Positions 1 to 7,302 of a DNA stretch of 64,000 bases are shown piece by piece. Below the pieces are notes generated by a model. That model had not been told where the DNA came from. It saw only the letters and a program-made list of their open reading frames with translations, and searched no databases. How positions within the stretch are numbered: the stretch's first letter is position 1; each line of letters opens with the position of its first letter. Origin of the DNA: Paenibacillus nuruki (GTDB taxonomy: Bacteria > Bacillota > Bacilli > Paenibacillales > Paenibacillaceae). The DNA lies in the NCBI RefSeq assembly GCF_001721045.1, contig NZ_MDER01000034.1, forward strand, positions 1-64,000, given 5' to 3'. A program made the translations under genes and the position numbers.

Positions 1-125
1 GTAGAAGGAGAAGTAGAAGTAGAAGAATAAGAAGAGATAGAAGTAGAAGTAGAAGTAGAAGTAGAAGTAGAAGTAGAAGTAGAAGTAGAAGTAGAAGTAG
101 AAGTAGAAGTAGAAGTAGAAGTAAA
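1..125. repeat. GTAGAA hexanucleotide tandem array
   Basis: Thirteen uninterrupted GTAGAA units lie at 43-120, preceded by degenerate units at 1-42. In frame 1 of the + strand the window opens with Val-Glu repeats and reaches a TAA at 28-30, so this may be the repetitive tail of a rightward gene that begins outside the window. The array continues in the same frame past that stop. It sits just beyond the terminator of the leftward gene at 187-1716. Copy number in such arrays is prone to slippage. Confidence 0.9.
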
Positions 126-172
126 AATAGGCATGAGATCCTTTCTGTGATAGAAAGTGTCTCATGCCTATT
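126..172 (-). terminator. terminator of the SPRY/cohesin gene
   Basis: A 13-bp inverted repeat (AATAGGCATGAGA with its complement) surrounds a short loop. Read leftward it is followed by a T-run. It lies 15 nt after the stop codon of the leftward gene. Confidence 0.8.
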
Positions 173-186
173 GATTTAAAACCGAA

Positions 187-1716
187 TTATTTGTTAGGCG
201 TATAATCAGGGTTAGTCAACATTTGACCAACAATATAGACTAGATCATCGTCACCAACTTGATCATCTTCCGTTTGATCTGCATCATGCAATGTTTTATC
301 CGTGTCTGCTGCATTTTGACCGAAGTAGAATGCATCAATAGATAGATCTAGAAGCGTATAAGAACCAGATCTATTCACGTCCAAAAAAGCTGGCTTTTCA
401 ATTAAAATCGTATCTTCTAAAGCGTTAGCAGGAGCGATATCATATTCGTTATCCGTATCTGCGATACGACCAGATAGTGAATCAACTTTACCTGTTCCGA
501 CAGCAATAGCTTTAAATTTCAATTTCAAAAATACAGTATCTGCGGAAATACCATAGTTTTTACCTTGGCTAGCTACGATAAAGCGAAGCGTTCCTTTTTT
601 ATCGTTTGTTTCATTGTATACTTTGTAACCAGGAACTTCAGTAGCGCCCAAGTATTCCATTAATGTAGCATCATAGTTCACAACAAAATCTTCTGCATAA
701 ATATTTGTTGCTTTTTTCAAAGATAAATCAGCAATAAAATCTTCGCCAACTTTAACTTTTTCTTTGTTGATCGTAACATCAAGTGTTGCTTGCTCATTAG
801 GCTTCATCGCTGCGATTGGTGTAGCTGTTACTTCATTAGACACAGCACCTTCAGTAGTACCGTTTACGCCTGTTACTACATAGAAGTAAGGAGTGCCGTT
901 AACAGCAGTTGTATCTGTGTAATACGTATTACCTGTTACATTAGTCGCAACATTAGCATAAGGACCACCTGTCGTTGTAGCACGTTTTACATTATAGCTA
1001 GTTGCATTCGTTGCAGTTGACCAAGTGAGATCAATTTTAGCGTCGCCAGCAGTTGCTTTCAGAGTAGATTCACCAACAACGATAGCGTTACTTTGATCAT
1101 AAGCTAAGTAACCAGCTGGAATTATATTTGCATATTTGAAAGGAGTAGCTCCAAAATTGGCAGTCAAAGTACGACTTCCACTACTACTTCCATTTATTAT
1201 TTCAGGATATAGAGGTGTACCTAAATCAGAATCTGTGTAATTATAAATGTTCTCAACAACTTTAATGCCATTTTTGTACCATATGATTGTATGATTATCT
1301 ATATCTAGTGCTATAGATAGAGTATCAGTTTTAGCCAAACCTTTGCCATAAACGGTATCACTAGTTGGAGAAGAACCGTAGTTTTTATATAAGTTCCCGT
1401 TTACTCCATAATAAGCAATACTTTTTTTTAAGCCAGCAGTAGATATTCCTATCATGCCATAAGATGAAGTTTTAGATTGATCCTCATTAGTTACTTCTAC
1501 TTCCCAATACCATTTACCTGTTGTTTTACCTTCTGTCGCTAATACACCACTTCTAAATCCAGTTTCTCCTGAAAAAGTTTTAACTAAAGAACCATTTGAC
1601 CATGTTACTGGTGATGTAGCTGCTTGTGTTGCTGTTGGCAAAGCTGTAAGTACGGATACGGCTACAAACAAAACTGATAAAAATAAACTTAATTGACTAA
1701 AAATTCTCTTTTTCAT
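187..1716 (-). CDS. secreted SPRY-Fn3-cohesin-dockerin protein
   Basis: Exported 509-residue modular protein, probably a cell-surface or extracellular adhesion/scaffold component. The ATG at 1716 is chosen because AGGGGGAAG precedes it; an upstream in-frame start has no such site. Residues 1-32 form a signal peptide ending TQA. Residues about 35-205 resemble a SPRY/concanavalin-like domain (WYWEVEV, IWYKNG). About 217-300 is a fibronectin type III module. About 308-440 has the cohesin pattern. About 445-500 carries two dockerin-like segments (DVNRSGSYTLLDL and DADQTEDDQVGDDDL) with Asp-rich calcium-loop character. Cohesins and dockerins normally bind each other across different proteins, so both in one chain suggests self-association or a link to other surface proteins. 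No catalytic domain is visible. Domain calls are from pattern recognition only. Confidence 0.75.
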   Translation of the reverse strand: MKKRIFSQLSLFLSVLFVAVSVLTALPTATQAATSPVTWSNGSLVKTFSGETGFRSGVLATEGKTTGKWYWEVEVTNEDQSKTSSYGMIGISTAGLKKSIAYYGVNGNLYKNYGSSPTSDTVYGKGLAKTDTLSIALDIDNHTIIWYKNGIKVVENIYNYTDSDLGTPLYPEIINGSSSGSRTLTANFGATPFKYANIIPAGYLAYDQSNAIVVGESTLKATAGDAKIDLTWSTATNATSYNVKRATTTGGPYANVATNVTGNTYYTDTTAVNGTPYFYVVTGVNGTTEGAVSNEVTATPIAAMKPNEQATLDVTINKEKVKVGEDFIADLSLKKATNIYAEDFVVNYDATLMEYLGATEVPGYKVYNETNDKKGTLRFIVASQGKNYGISADTVFLKLKFKAIAVGTGKVDSLSGRIADTDNEYDIAPANALEDTILIEKPAFLDVNRSGSYTLLDLSIDAFYFGQNAADTDKTLHDADQTEDDQVGDDDLVYIVGQMLTNPDYTPNK

Positions 1717-1931
1717 AACTTCCCCCTGAAATGTTTTTATTACCAAAAAGAATCATATAGGAACAAAGAACCTATTGTCAAAACACTTATTACTAAATAT
1801 GGGATTATGTACTTTTAATGTTTTATTTTATTATTGATAATATGTATAAAGAAGGTCAAATATAAGCTGATATATCTAGTATTGTCGAATATTTAGTGAA
1901 ACTTTTGTCTTAGTATTTATTTTAAATAAAC

Positions 1932-1968
1932 AAAAAAAGTGAACCTGAATATCTTCAGAGTTCACTTT
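1932..1968 (-). terminator. terminator of the deoR-HAD operon
   Basis: Perfect AAAGTGAAC/GTTCACTTT arms with an inner CTGAA/TTCAG stem, followed leftward by a run of seven T. It lies 51 nt beyond the stop of the HAD gene. Confidence 0.85.
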
Positions 1969-2019
1969 CACTTGAATTATAGTAACTAATTGAAAGAATA
2001 CAATCTAAAATAGAAATGA

Positions 2020-2895
2020 TTAAACAGAAGGGATTGTCATACCCATTGCTTTATAGATCGCATGAGCTACGCCATCTTCTTCATTATTTTTGGTGACTTC
2101 ATCCGCATAGGATTGTACTTCTAAATCAGCATTACCCATCGCTACACCTTTACCTGCTATTTGCAGCATGGAGACATCATTGTAGTTATCTCCAATCGCC
2201 ATCGTATCCTCAATAGGAATATTAAAGTGTTCCGCAAGACGTTGTAGAGCGAATCCTTTAGAAGCTTGTTTGTGCTCCATTTCAAAATTATGACTACCTG
2301 AGATGACCATTGTCATATCATCACGATTAGAAAATTTGTCTCGTCCTACTTGTAACTTTTCTGGATCTAAAGACAATGCCATCACATTATACAAATCAGC
2401 TTGATCCGGAATTTCAGTATAGGATGAAATACGTAAAAATCCTGTATTTTCATGATGGAACTGCATAGCTTCTAGCATTTTAAGTAAGCTAGGGTCAGGA
2501 TCAGTACTTAGCAGACGATCGACTTCCATAGCTAATAGTTGATGGCTGTTATTTACGGTATAAATGCCACGGTTACTGTGCACCTGATAGTAATACTCAT
2601 TAACTTCTAACCATTGTAAAACTTCATTAGCAGCCTGACGCTCTAAAGGTAAAGTGAATAGTTGTTGGTCTTGCTCATCATGAATGACAGATCCGTTTGA
2701 AGAAATAACAGGAGTCTCAAGACCTGAAGATTGTAGGATCTCGCGTACATTTCCATGTTCACGTCCTGTAGCAATAGTGACTAGAATTCCTTCTTGTTGT
2801 GCTGTACGTACAGCTTGAATATTCGTCTCACTGATGTGAGTATGTGCGCTTAATAAGGTTCCGTCTAGATCAATAGCAATTAATTTGACAGTCAT
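2020..2895 (-). CDS. Cof-type HAD-superfamily phosphatase
   Basis: Cytoplasmic sugar-phosphate or nucleotide phosphatase of the HAD IIB (Cof) family, 291 residues, the usual length. Motif I is DLDGT at residues 9-13 (two catalytic Asp); motif IV is GDNYND at 235-240; the C2-type cap lies between. The start overlaps the stop of the upstream DeoR gene by 4 nt (ATGA), so the two are translationally coupled and probably serve one sugar or phosphosugar pathway. The substrate cannot be deduced. A second Cof-type paralogue lies at 43484-44281. Confidence 0.88.
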   Translation of the reverse strand: MTVKLIAIDLDGTLLSAHTHISETNIQAVRTAQQEGILVTIATGREHGNVREILQSSGLETPVISSNGSVIHDEQDQQLFTLPLERQAANEVLQWLEVNEYYYQVHSNRGIYTVNNSHQLLAMEVDRLLSTDPDPSLLKMLEAMQFHHENTGFLRISSYTEIPDQADLYNVMALSLDPEKLQVGRDKFSNRDDMTMVISGSHNFEMEHKQASKGFALQRLAEHFNIPIEDTMAIGDNYNDVSMLQIAGKGVAMGNADLEVQSYADEVTKNNEEDGVAHAIYKAMGMTIPSV

Positions 2896-3677
2896 AGACT
2901 CATCTCCTTCAAAATAGGTTGATTGGCGATATGAACTTCAATTTCATGTTGTTTTAGTAATTCAGCCATCTCAGGAGTAGGGGCACGATCTGTAATAATA
3001 AGATCAATTTCAGATAAATCGGCAAATTTATAAAATAGTTCTCTACCGAATTTGGATTGATCAGCTAAAATAATAACGATATCTGCTTGTTGCATCATTT
3101 TGTGCTTAATCATGCCTTCTTCATCAGAGACCGAAGTAAGCCCTTTGGCAGAAATACCTCCGATCCCGATAAAAGCACGTTGAACAAAATAATGAGAAAG
3201 CCGTTCAATCGCTGCTGAACCATATACATAACGATGCTGAGTATGTAGTTGTCCACCTAGCAAATGAATCGTAATATCTTCTTTGTCTGATAAAATATCA
3301 GCTTGATTAATAGAGTTCGTAATGATCGTACAACCTTTAGCATCTAAAAATTCTGCACAAGCTTGCACAGTTGTCGAAGAATCAAGAATGACACGATCAC
3401 GATCATTTATTAGTGAAGCAGCAACTTTACCAATACTTTTCTTTTCCAAAGAAACAGTATTCAGTCTATCTTGATAACTAGGAATAACCATTTCAGAAGA
3501 AGGCAGTAGAGCTCCACCTCGTGTACGAATAATTGAATTTTGCTCTTCCATCCGTACCAGATCACGTCTCGCTGTATCTCTGGATACATCAAATAACTGG
3601 CAAATATCTTCAATATTAATACGTTGATGATTTTTGAGATACGCTAAAATGTGAAGCATTCGCTCTTCTTGATACAT
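2892..3677 (-). CDS. DeoR-family transcriptional regulator
   Basis: 261-residue repressor of the DeoR/GlpR family. The start is the ATG at 3677, with AAGGAG seven nt upstream; an earlier in-frame ATG at 3683 sits too close to that site. The N-terminal winged HTH (about residues 5-60) includes DICQLFDVSRDTARRDL, the typical family recognition helix, followed by RTRGGALL at the linker. The C-terminal half is a DeoR sensor domain that in this family binds a phosphosugar. It heads a two-gene operon with a Cof-type phosphatase. Four phased TAAGT repeats just upstream could be its operator. Confidence 0.88.
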   Translation of the reverse strand: MYQEERMLHILAYLKNHQRINIEDICQLFDVSRDTARRDLVRMEEQNSIIRTRGGALLPSSEMVIPSYQDRLNTVSLEKKSIGKVAASLINDRDRVILDSSTTVQACAEFLDAKGCTIITNSINQADILSDKEDITIHLLGGQLHTQHRYVYGSAAIERLSHYFVQRAFIGIGGISAKGLTSVSDEEGMIKHKMMQQADIVIILADQSKFGRELFYKFADLSEIDLIITDRAPTPEMAELLKQHEIEVHIANQPILKEMSL

Positions 3678-3694
3678 AAACATACTCCTTTTAA

Positions 3695-3730
3695 ATAAGT
3701 ATATATAAGTAATTATAAGTATTTTTAAGT
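3695..3730 (-). promoter_or_regulatory. four phased TAAGT repeats, candidate DeoR operator
   Basis: TAAGT occurs at 3696, 3706, 3716 and 3726, exactly 10 bp apart, so all copies face the same side of the helix. The array lies 18-53 nt upstream of the chosen deoR start. Autoregulation is inference. Confidence 0.5.
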
Positions 3731-3786
3731 GAATTAACAAGAGCATTTGTGTAAATAGTAAGTAAAATAATTTTCATTTGAAATGC

Positions 3787-3815
3787 TTGCTATCTATATC
3801 GATTCTTGTTATACT
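3787..3815 (+). promoter_or_regulatory. sigma-A promoter of the tRNA operon
   Basis: TTGCTA (3787-3792), a 17-nt spacer, then TATACT (3810-3815). The predicted start of transcription is about 15 nt before tRNA-Glu. Confidence 0.75.
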
Positions 3816-3837
3816 CATTTCTGTTGTTAAAGAGCAT

Positions 3838-3912
3838 GGCCCGTTGGTCAAGTGGTTAAGACACCTCCCTTTCACGGAGGTAACAGGGGTTCGAGTCCCC
3901 TACGGGTCACCA
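3838..3912 (+). tRNA. tRNA-Glu (anticodon TTC)
   Basis: Full cloverleaf: acceptor GGCCCGT pairs with ACGGGTC, the anticodon loop holds TTC, and the T arm carries GGTTCGAGTCC. CCA is encoded (3910-3912). It is the first gene of a Glu-Lys-Leu tRNA operon. Confidence 0.96.
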
Positions 3913-3929
3913 TTTATGTTTGTATTTGT

Positions 3930-4002
3930 GAGCCATTAGCTCAGTTGGTAGAGCACCTGACTTTTAATCAGGGTGTCGAAGGTTCGAGCCCTTCATGGCT
4001 CA
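3930..4002 (+). tRNA. tRNA-Lys (anticodon TTT)
   Basis: Acceptor GAGCCAT pairs with ATGGCTC; the anticodon arm reads CTGACTTTTAATCAG with TTT in place. CCA is not encoded, unlike the adjacent tRNA-Glu. Confidence 0.96.
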
Positions 4003-4037
4003 TCCTTTTATAAATAATCCTCAGTTATATTCATTGA

Positions 4038-4120
4038 GCGGTCGTGGTGGAATGGCAGACACGCTACCTTGAGGGGGTAGTGGGTGTATACCCGTGGAGG
4101 TTCGAGTCCTCTCGACCGCA
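4038..4120 (+). tRNA. tRNA-Leu (anticodon GAG), copy 1
   Basis: 83-nt class II tRNA with a long variable arm. Acceptor GCGGTCG pairs with CGACCGC. Anticodon stem CTACC/GGTAG encloses GAG. It is the last gene of the tRNA operon, and an identical copy lies at 5308-5390. Confidence 0.95.
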
Positions 4121-4130
4121 TTATAAAGTA

Positions 4131-4167
4131 AAAAAAGTCCTAGCTGTTATAGCCGGGACTTTTTTTA
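4131..4167 (+). terminator. terminator of the tRNA operon
   Basis: Hairpin AGTCC...GGGACT with an inner AGCT/AGCC segment, followed by seven T. Confidence 0.85.
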
Positions 4168-4338
4168 TAATGTTATTAATATAGGATAGAATAGAAAGCT
4201 TATTTTTGGTAGAATATAAATGAGTGATTAGCTCATATTCGCCATATCCAGACTAAAGTTCTAAATACATAAATTGGCTGCAAATGATTATTAACCTGTT
4301 GTATATTGCAAGAGCTGTAGTATAACTATGTACGCATA

Positions 4339-4545
4339 TCAGTGATTACAACAATCATGAATATCAAGCAGATCGGCGACTTGTTTACGGTATCGTGTGG
4401 CTTTGCGTGTACCGTTAATGAGATTGGATAAGCGGGAAGGAGGAATCCCGTGACGTGTGCAAAATGTTTTCTGATCCATCTGTAATTCTGCCAGACGTTG
4501 CTTGATTGCCCAACCGAATGGGGTAACGGGCTGCTTGCGATTCAA
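4339..4545 (-). CDS. small HTH (XRE-like) DNA-binding protein
   Basis: 68-residue protein that is almost entirely one helix-turn-helix. QMDQKTFCTRHGIPPSRLSNLINGT fits the XRE/Cro fold at about residues 22-46. The start is TTG at 4545, preceded by AAGGGGTGAT. It is divergent from the XRE gene at 4760 with about 210 bp between them, a layout reminiscent of phage or element repressor pairs. No effector domain is present. Both genes lie between two identical tRNA-Leu genes. Target genes are unknown. Confidence 0.7.
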   Translation of the reverse strand: MNRKQPVTPFGWAIKQRLAELQMDQKTFCTRHGIPPSRLSNLINGTRKATRYRKQVADLLDIHDCCNH

Positions 4546-4673
4546 TAGATATCACCCCTTAACTAAACATCAAAATGTGTATTGTCAGGTGATGAATAAA
4601 GACTCCAAAATTCATTATTCAAAAACCTGTGATATAATTATTTAGGGAAAGTAGTAAAAAATGTCGATAAAGT

Positions 4674-4685
4674 AAGTATATACTT
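4674..4685. promoter_or_regulatory. 12-bp palindrome in the divergent XRE intergenic region
   Basis: AAGTATATACTT is a perfect palindrome between the two divergent HTH genes, 74 nt upstream of the rightward start. It is a plausible operator for either protein; there is no direct proof. Confidence 0.4.
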
Positions 4686-4759
4686 TTTTAAGTTGTTAAT
4701 CAACAAAAATAACTTAATTGAGTACCTAAAGATAATATGGTCGGGAGTGGAGGTCCAAT

Positions 4760-5122
4760 ATGCAATCTATCTATGATCGAATTGAAATATTGATTAAGAA
4801 TAAAGGCATTACCAAGAAATCATTTTGTGAACAGTTAAAAATCAGTACAGGTAATTTTGGTGATTGGAAAAGAGGCAAATCTACACCCGGTACACATAAG
4901 CTTATTGAGATTGCTGCTTACTTTAATACAAGTCTGGATTGGTTGCTTACAGGGCAAGAACGTCTTCCTGAATTAATTAAAGAGCAGACTGATCCTTATT
5001 TTTTTGAACTAATGGGGCAACTGAATTGCCAAGATGAAGTATTATCAGAGAATGAAAAAGGCTTCATCAAAGAATATATTGAATTTACAGTGTATCGCAA
5101 AAATAAAAAGCAAGATCAATAA
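4760..5122 (+). CDS. XRE-family transcriptional regulator
   Basis: 120-residue regulator. The N-terminal HTH spans residues 1-66: GITKKSFCEQLKISTGNFGDW is the helix-turn-helix and LDWLLTG is the usual end of this domain. The C-terminal 50 residues are charged and unassigned. A strong site (GGAGG) sits 6 nt before the ATG. It is divergent from the smaller HTH gene and followed by a terminator. Codon use does not stand out from neighbouring genes. Function beyond DNA binding is not deducible. Confidence 0.85.
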   Translation: MQSIYDRIEILIKNKGITKKSFCEQLKISTGNFGDWKRGKSTPGTHKLIEIAAYFNTSLDWLLTGQERLPELIKEQTDPYFFELMGQLNCQDEVLSENEKGFIKEYIEFTVYRKNKKQDQ

Positions 5123-5134
5123 GATGATATATTC

Positions 5135-5165
5135 AAAAGTCCGCCTATCACAGGTGGGCTTTTTA
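5135..5165 (+). terminator. terminator of the XRE gene
   Basis: AAAAGTCCGCCT pairs with AGGTGGGCTTTT around a 5-nt loop, followed by T-rich sequence. Confidence 0.85.
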
Positions 5166-5246
5166 TATTTTAGTAGCAGATGGAGACCGTACAAATTATA
5201 TTTAAGGTCATGGTTATGCAATAAGATTACTGATTTTGGAAGTGGG

Positions 5247-5275
5247 TTTACAAGTGAGGGTTAGAATAGTATAAT
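5247..5275 (+). promoter_or_regulatory. sigma-A promoter of the second tRNA-Leu
   Basis: TTTACA (5247-5252), a 17-nt spacer and a consensus TATAAT (5270-5275), about 33 nt before the tRNA. This copy is therefore independently transcribed. Confidence 0.85.
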
Positions 5276-5307
5276 ATGGAGGTTCGCTGCAAGAATGTAC
5301 TTTTTGC

Positions 5308-5390
5308 GCGGTCGTGGTGGAATGGCAGACACGCTACCTTGAGGGGGTAGTGGGTGTATACCCGTGGAGGTTCGAGTCCTCTCGACCGCA
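5308..5390 (+). tRNA. tRNA-Leu (anticodon GAG), copy 2
   Basis: Identical over all 83 nt to the tRNA at 4038-4120; identity extends 6 nt past the 3' end (TTATAA). CCA is not encoded. It stands alone behind its own promoter. Confidence 0.95.
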
Positions 5391-5430
5391 TTATAAGCTT
5401 GATTAGACAGTTCTATACATATTCCTCAAC

Positions 5431-5490
5431 AAAAAAGCCTTTTAAATGATCAGAGATCGCATGTATCTCTAACGTTTAGAAGGCTTTTTT
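5431..5490. terminator. bidirectional terminator between tRNA-Leu and gpx
   Basis: AAAAAAGCCTT...AAGGCTTTTTT arms with A- and T-runs on both sides can end both the rightward tRNA and the leftward peroxidase transcript. Confidence 0.8.
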
Positions 5491-5500
5491 ATGGATTTAT

Positions 5501-6010
5501 TTATGAATTTGTAGTTGGTGTTGAAGCATCATTTTTTAGTAATTCACGAATATCAGCTTCTATTTTATCTGGAGTCGTCTGAGGTGAATATCGTTTTACA
5601 GGTTTGCCATTACTATCGATTAGAAACTTAGTGAAGTTCCATTTGATCGCTTTGGAACCTAAAATACCCGGAGCTTCTTTGCTTAAATATTGAAAAAGTG
5701 GATGAGCAGAAGAACCTTTGACTTCTAATTTCTCAAACATAGGAAAAGTTACACCATAATTCAATTGACAAAATTCAGAAATTTCTTCGTTGGAACCAGG
5801 ATCTTGCTGACCAAATTGATTACTTGGAAAGCCTAAAATTTCGAAATCATGATCTTTAAACTCATCATATAGATTTTGAAGTCCAGCAAATTGAGGCGTA
5901 AATCCACATTTACTTGCCGTATTCACAATCAACATCGGTTTGCCTTTATAATTCTCTAACGACACTTTCTCTCCACGAATATTATCAACAGCATAATCGT
6001 ATATACTCAT
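5501..6010 (-). CDS. glutathione peroxidase family thiol peroxidase (BsaA-type)
   Basis: 169-residue cytoplasmic peroxidase that reduces hydroperoxides; bacterial non-selenium members usually take electrons from thioredoxin or bacillithiol rather than glutathione. The start is the ATG at 6010, preceded by GGTGG; the longer open frame has no such site. The catalytic tetrad is visible: Cys in TASKCGFTPQ, Gln in FPSNQFGQQ, and Trp-Asn in IKWNFTKFL. Cys replaces selenocysteine. It is divergent from ohr, giving a two-gene peroxide-defence locus. Confidence 0.93.
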   Translation of the reverse strand: MSIYDYAVDNIRGEKVSLENYKGKPMLIVNTASKCGFTPQFAGLQNLYDEFKDHDFEILGFPSNQFGQQDPGSNEEISEFCQLNYGVTFPMFEKLEVKGSSAHPLFQYLSKEAPGILGSKAIKWNFTKFLIDSNGKPVKRYSPQTTPDKIEADIRELLKNDASTPTTNS

Positions 6011-6056
6011 AATGATATTCCACCACCTTTTTGTTTGGTAACCTATTATAACATGA

Positions 6057-6071
6057 TACAATTTAATTTCA
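6057..6071. promoter_or_regulatory. OhrR-like imperfect palindrome between gpx and ohr
   Basis: TACAATT-T-AATTTCA resembles the TACAATT/AATTGTA box bound by OhrR in Bacillus, with two mismatches in the right arm. It lies in the shared intergenic region. No ohrR gene is in the window. Confidence 0.3.
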
Positions 6072-6171
6072 AAAAATGGAGTTTATTATGGTCAAAAGTT
6101 TCATTTGTCTAGAAATGCTTTACAAATATAGTGTTGATCTAAAATAGCCTATCACAAGGAGCTGAAACGAA

Positions 6172-6585
6172 ATGGCAGTATATACAGCAAAAGTAACAGT
6201 CCATGGTGGACGTCAAGGTAAAGTGGAATCAACTACAGGTGGACTCGATGTAGATTTGGTTATGCCTAAAGAATTAGGTGGCGGCGGAGGTACAGGTACA
6301 AATCCTGAAGAATTATTTGCAGCAGGATATGGCGCTTGTTATCAAAGCGCATTAGCCAATGTAGCACGTCAAGCTAAAGTAGATGTAAAAGATACAACGA
6401 TTGTGAATAACGTAATGCTTGATAAAGATACAGATGGTGGATTCAAATTGTCAGTACGTATGGATATTAATATTCCAGGATTGTCTAAAGAAGAAGCGAC
6501 AGATATTGCTAAAAAAGCACATGAATTCTGTCCGTATTCCAAAGCGATTCGCGGTAATATTGATGTACAATTGAATATTGTCTAA
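6172..6585 (+). CDS. ohr: organic hydroperoxide resistance protein (Ohr/OsmC family)
   Basis: 137-residue thiol peroxidase that reduces organic and fatty-acid hydroperoxides; full length for the family. The redox pair is Cys56 (GYGACYQSAL) and Cys120 (EFCPYSKAIRGN), the Ohr rather than OsmC pattern. The Gly-rich GGGGGTGTNPEELFAAGY loop is typical. The ATG is preceded by AAGGAGCTG. It is divergent from a glutathione-peroxidase-type gene and has its own terminator, so it is monocistronic. Confidence 0.95.
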   Translation: MAVYTAKVTVHGGRQGKVESTTGGLDVDLVMPKELGGGGGTGTNPEELFAAGYGACYQSALANVARQAKVDVKDTTIVNNVMLDKDTDGGFKLSVRMDINIPGLSKEEATDIAKKAHEFCPYSKAIRGNIDVQLNIV

Positions 6586-6625
6586 TTGCTAATGTATTAT
6601 TTATTTTAAATAGAGCAAAAGTGTC

Positions 6626-6657
6626 AAAGAACCTGAACAATTTCAGGTTCTTTTTTT
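6626..6657 (+). terminator. terminator of ohr
   Basis: AAAGAACCTGA pairs with TCAGGTTCTTT and is followed by T7. Confidence 0.9.
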
Positions 6658-6930
6658 ATTCTATACTTCCAAATCCTCATGAAAGTCATGATTATCTTTA
6701 AAGGAAGAGATTAAAAATGATAGAGAAGGGTAAGTGTAGATAACAGAGTATTTTAAAATCTATTTATTAATATAAAATGACCAAATCAATGGCTATCATT
6801 GCTTTTTCGACTCATCAGTTGCTCCCCCGCAATCAAAATGAGTTGACAGGCAAAGCAAAATTCTTTAAGATGACATAGGTGAATTTCTATTGTTTTATAC
6901 CGAAATTTAAAGGATAATGGGTGATCATTA

Positions 6931-7206
6931 GTGGCATATAGACCGAATATTACGGAATTACAAAAAGCTGGTATCAATGAAAAAGATGGTTTGTACGAAT
7001 TTGTTTTGACACTTGCTGACGGAACACAATGCCGTGTGTTTTACAATCGTTTTCCAGAGTGGAAAATGACAAACATCAATCGTTTGTTAACGACGCCTTG
7101 CCCAGTATGCCGTAAAGATTTTATTTGTAAATGTATGGATGCATTTGCAGGCGACATCAATCAACAGATTCAAGATCGTCAATTGATTGATAAAGCACTT
7201 TCTTAA
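6931..7206 (+). CDS. hypothetical protein with CPVC/CKC cysteine motif
   Basis: 91-residue soluble protein of unknown function. It starts at GTG 6931 with GGGTGA a few nt upstream. The C-terminal half holds CPVCRKDFICKC (about residues 57-68), four Cys in a tight cluster that could bind zinc or act as a redox centre. Residues 19-50 (LYEFVLTLADGTQCRVFYNRF) look like a short beta-sheet. It lies between ohr and a DCC-family thiol protein and is flanked by terminators, so it is monocistronic. A redox role is suggested only by the neighbours. Confidence 0.75.
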   Translation: MAYRPNITELQKAGINEKDGLYEFVLTLADGTQCRVFYNRFPEWKMTNINRLLTTPCPVCRKDFICKCMDAFAGDINQQIQDRQLIDKALS

Positions 7207-7228
7207 TATTTAATGGTTATAATTAAAT

Positions 7229-7266
7229 GAAAGACGCGGGGGTATTGCACCCTTGCGTCTTTTTTC
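7229..7266 (+). terminator. terminator of the CPVC protein gene
   Basis: AAAGACGC/GCGTCTTT stem with an inner GGGG/CCCT extension and a T-run. Confidence 0.88.
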
Positions 7267-7302
7267 TATATTTTGTGATTAATCTAAAGGAGGAACAATA
7301 CA

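Noticed and set aside
4339-5122. Intact prophage or ICE at the tRNA-Leu duplication
   Set aside because: Only two small regulators lie between the copies; no integrase, recombinase or structural gene.
6786-6977. Leftward 63-residue frame
   Set aside because: Overlaps the promoter and start of the CPVC gene, lacks a ribosome-binding site and has no coherent composition.
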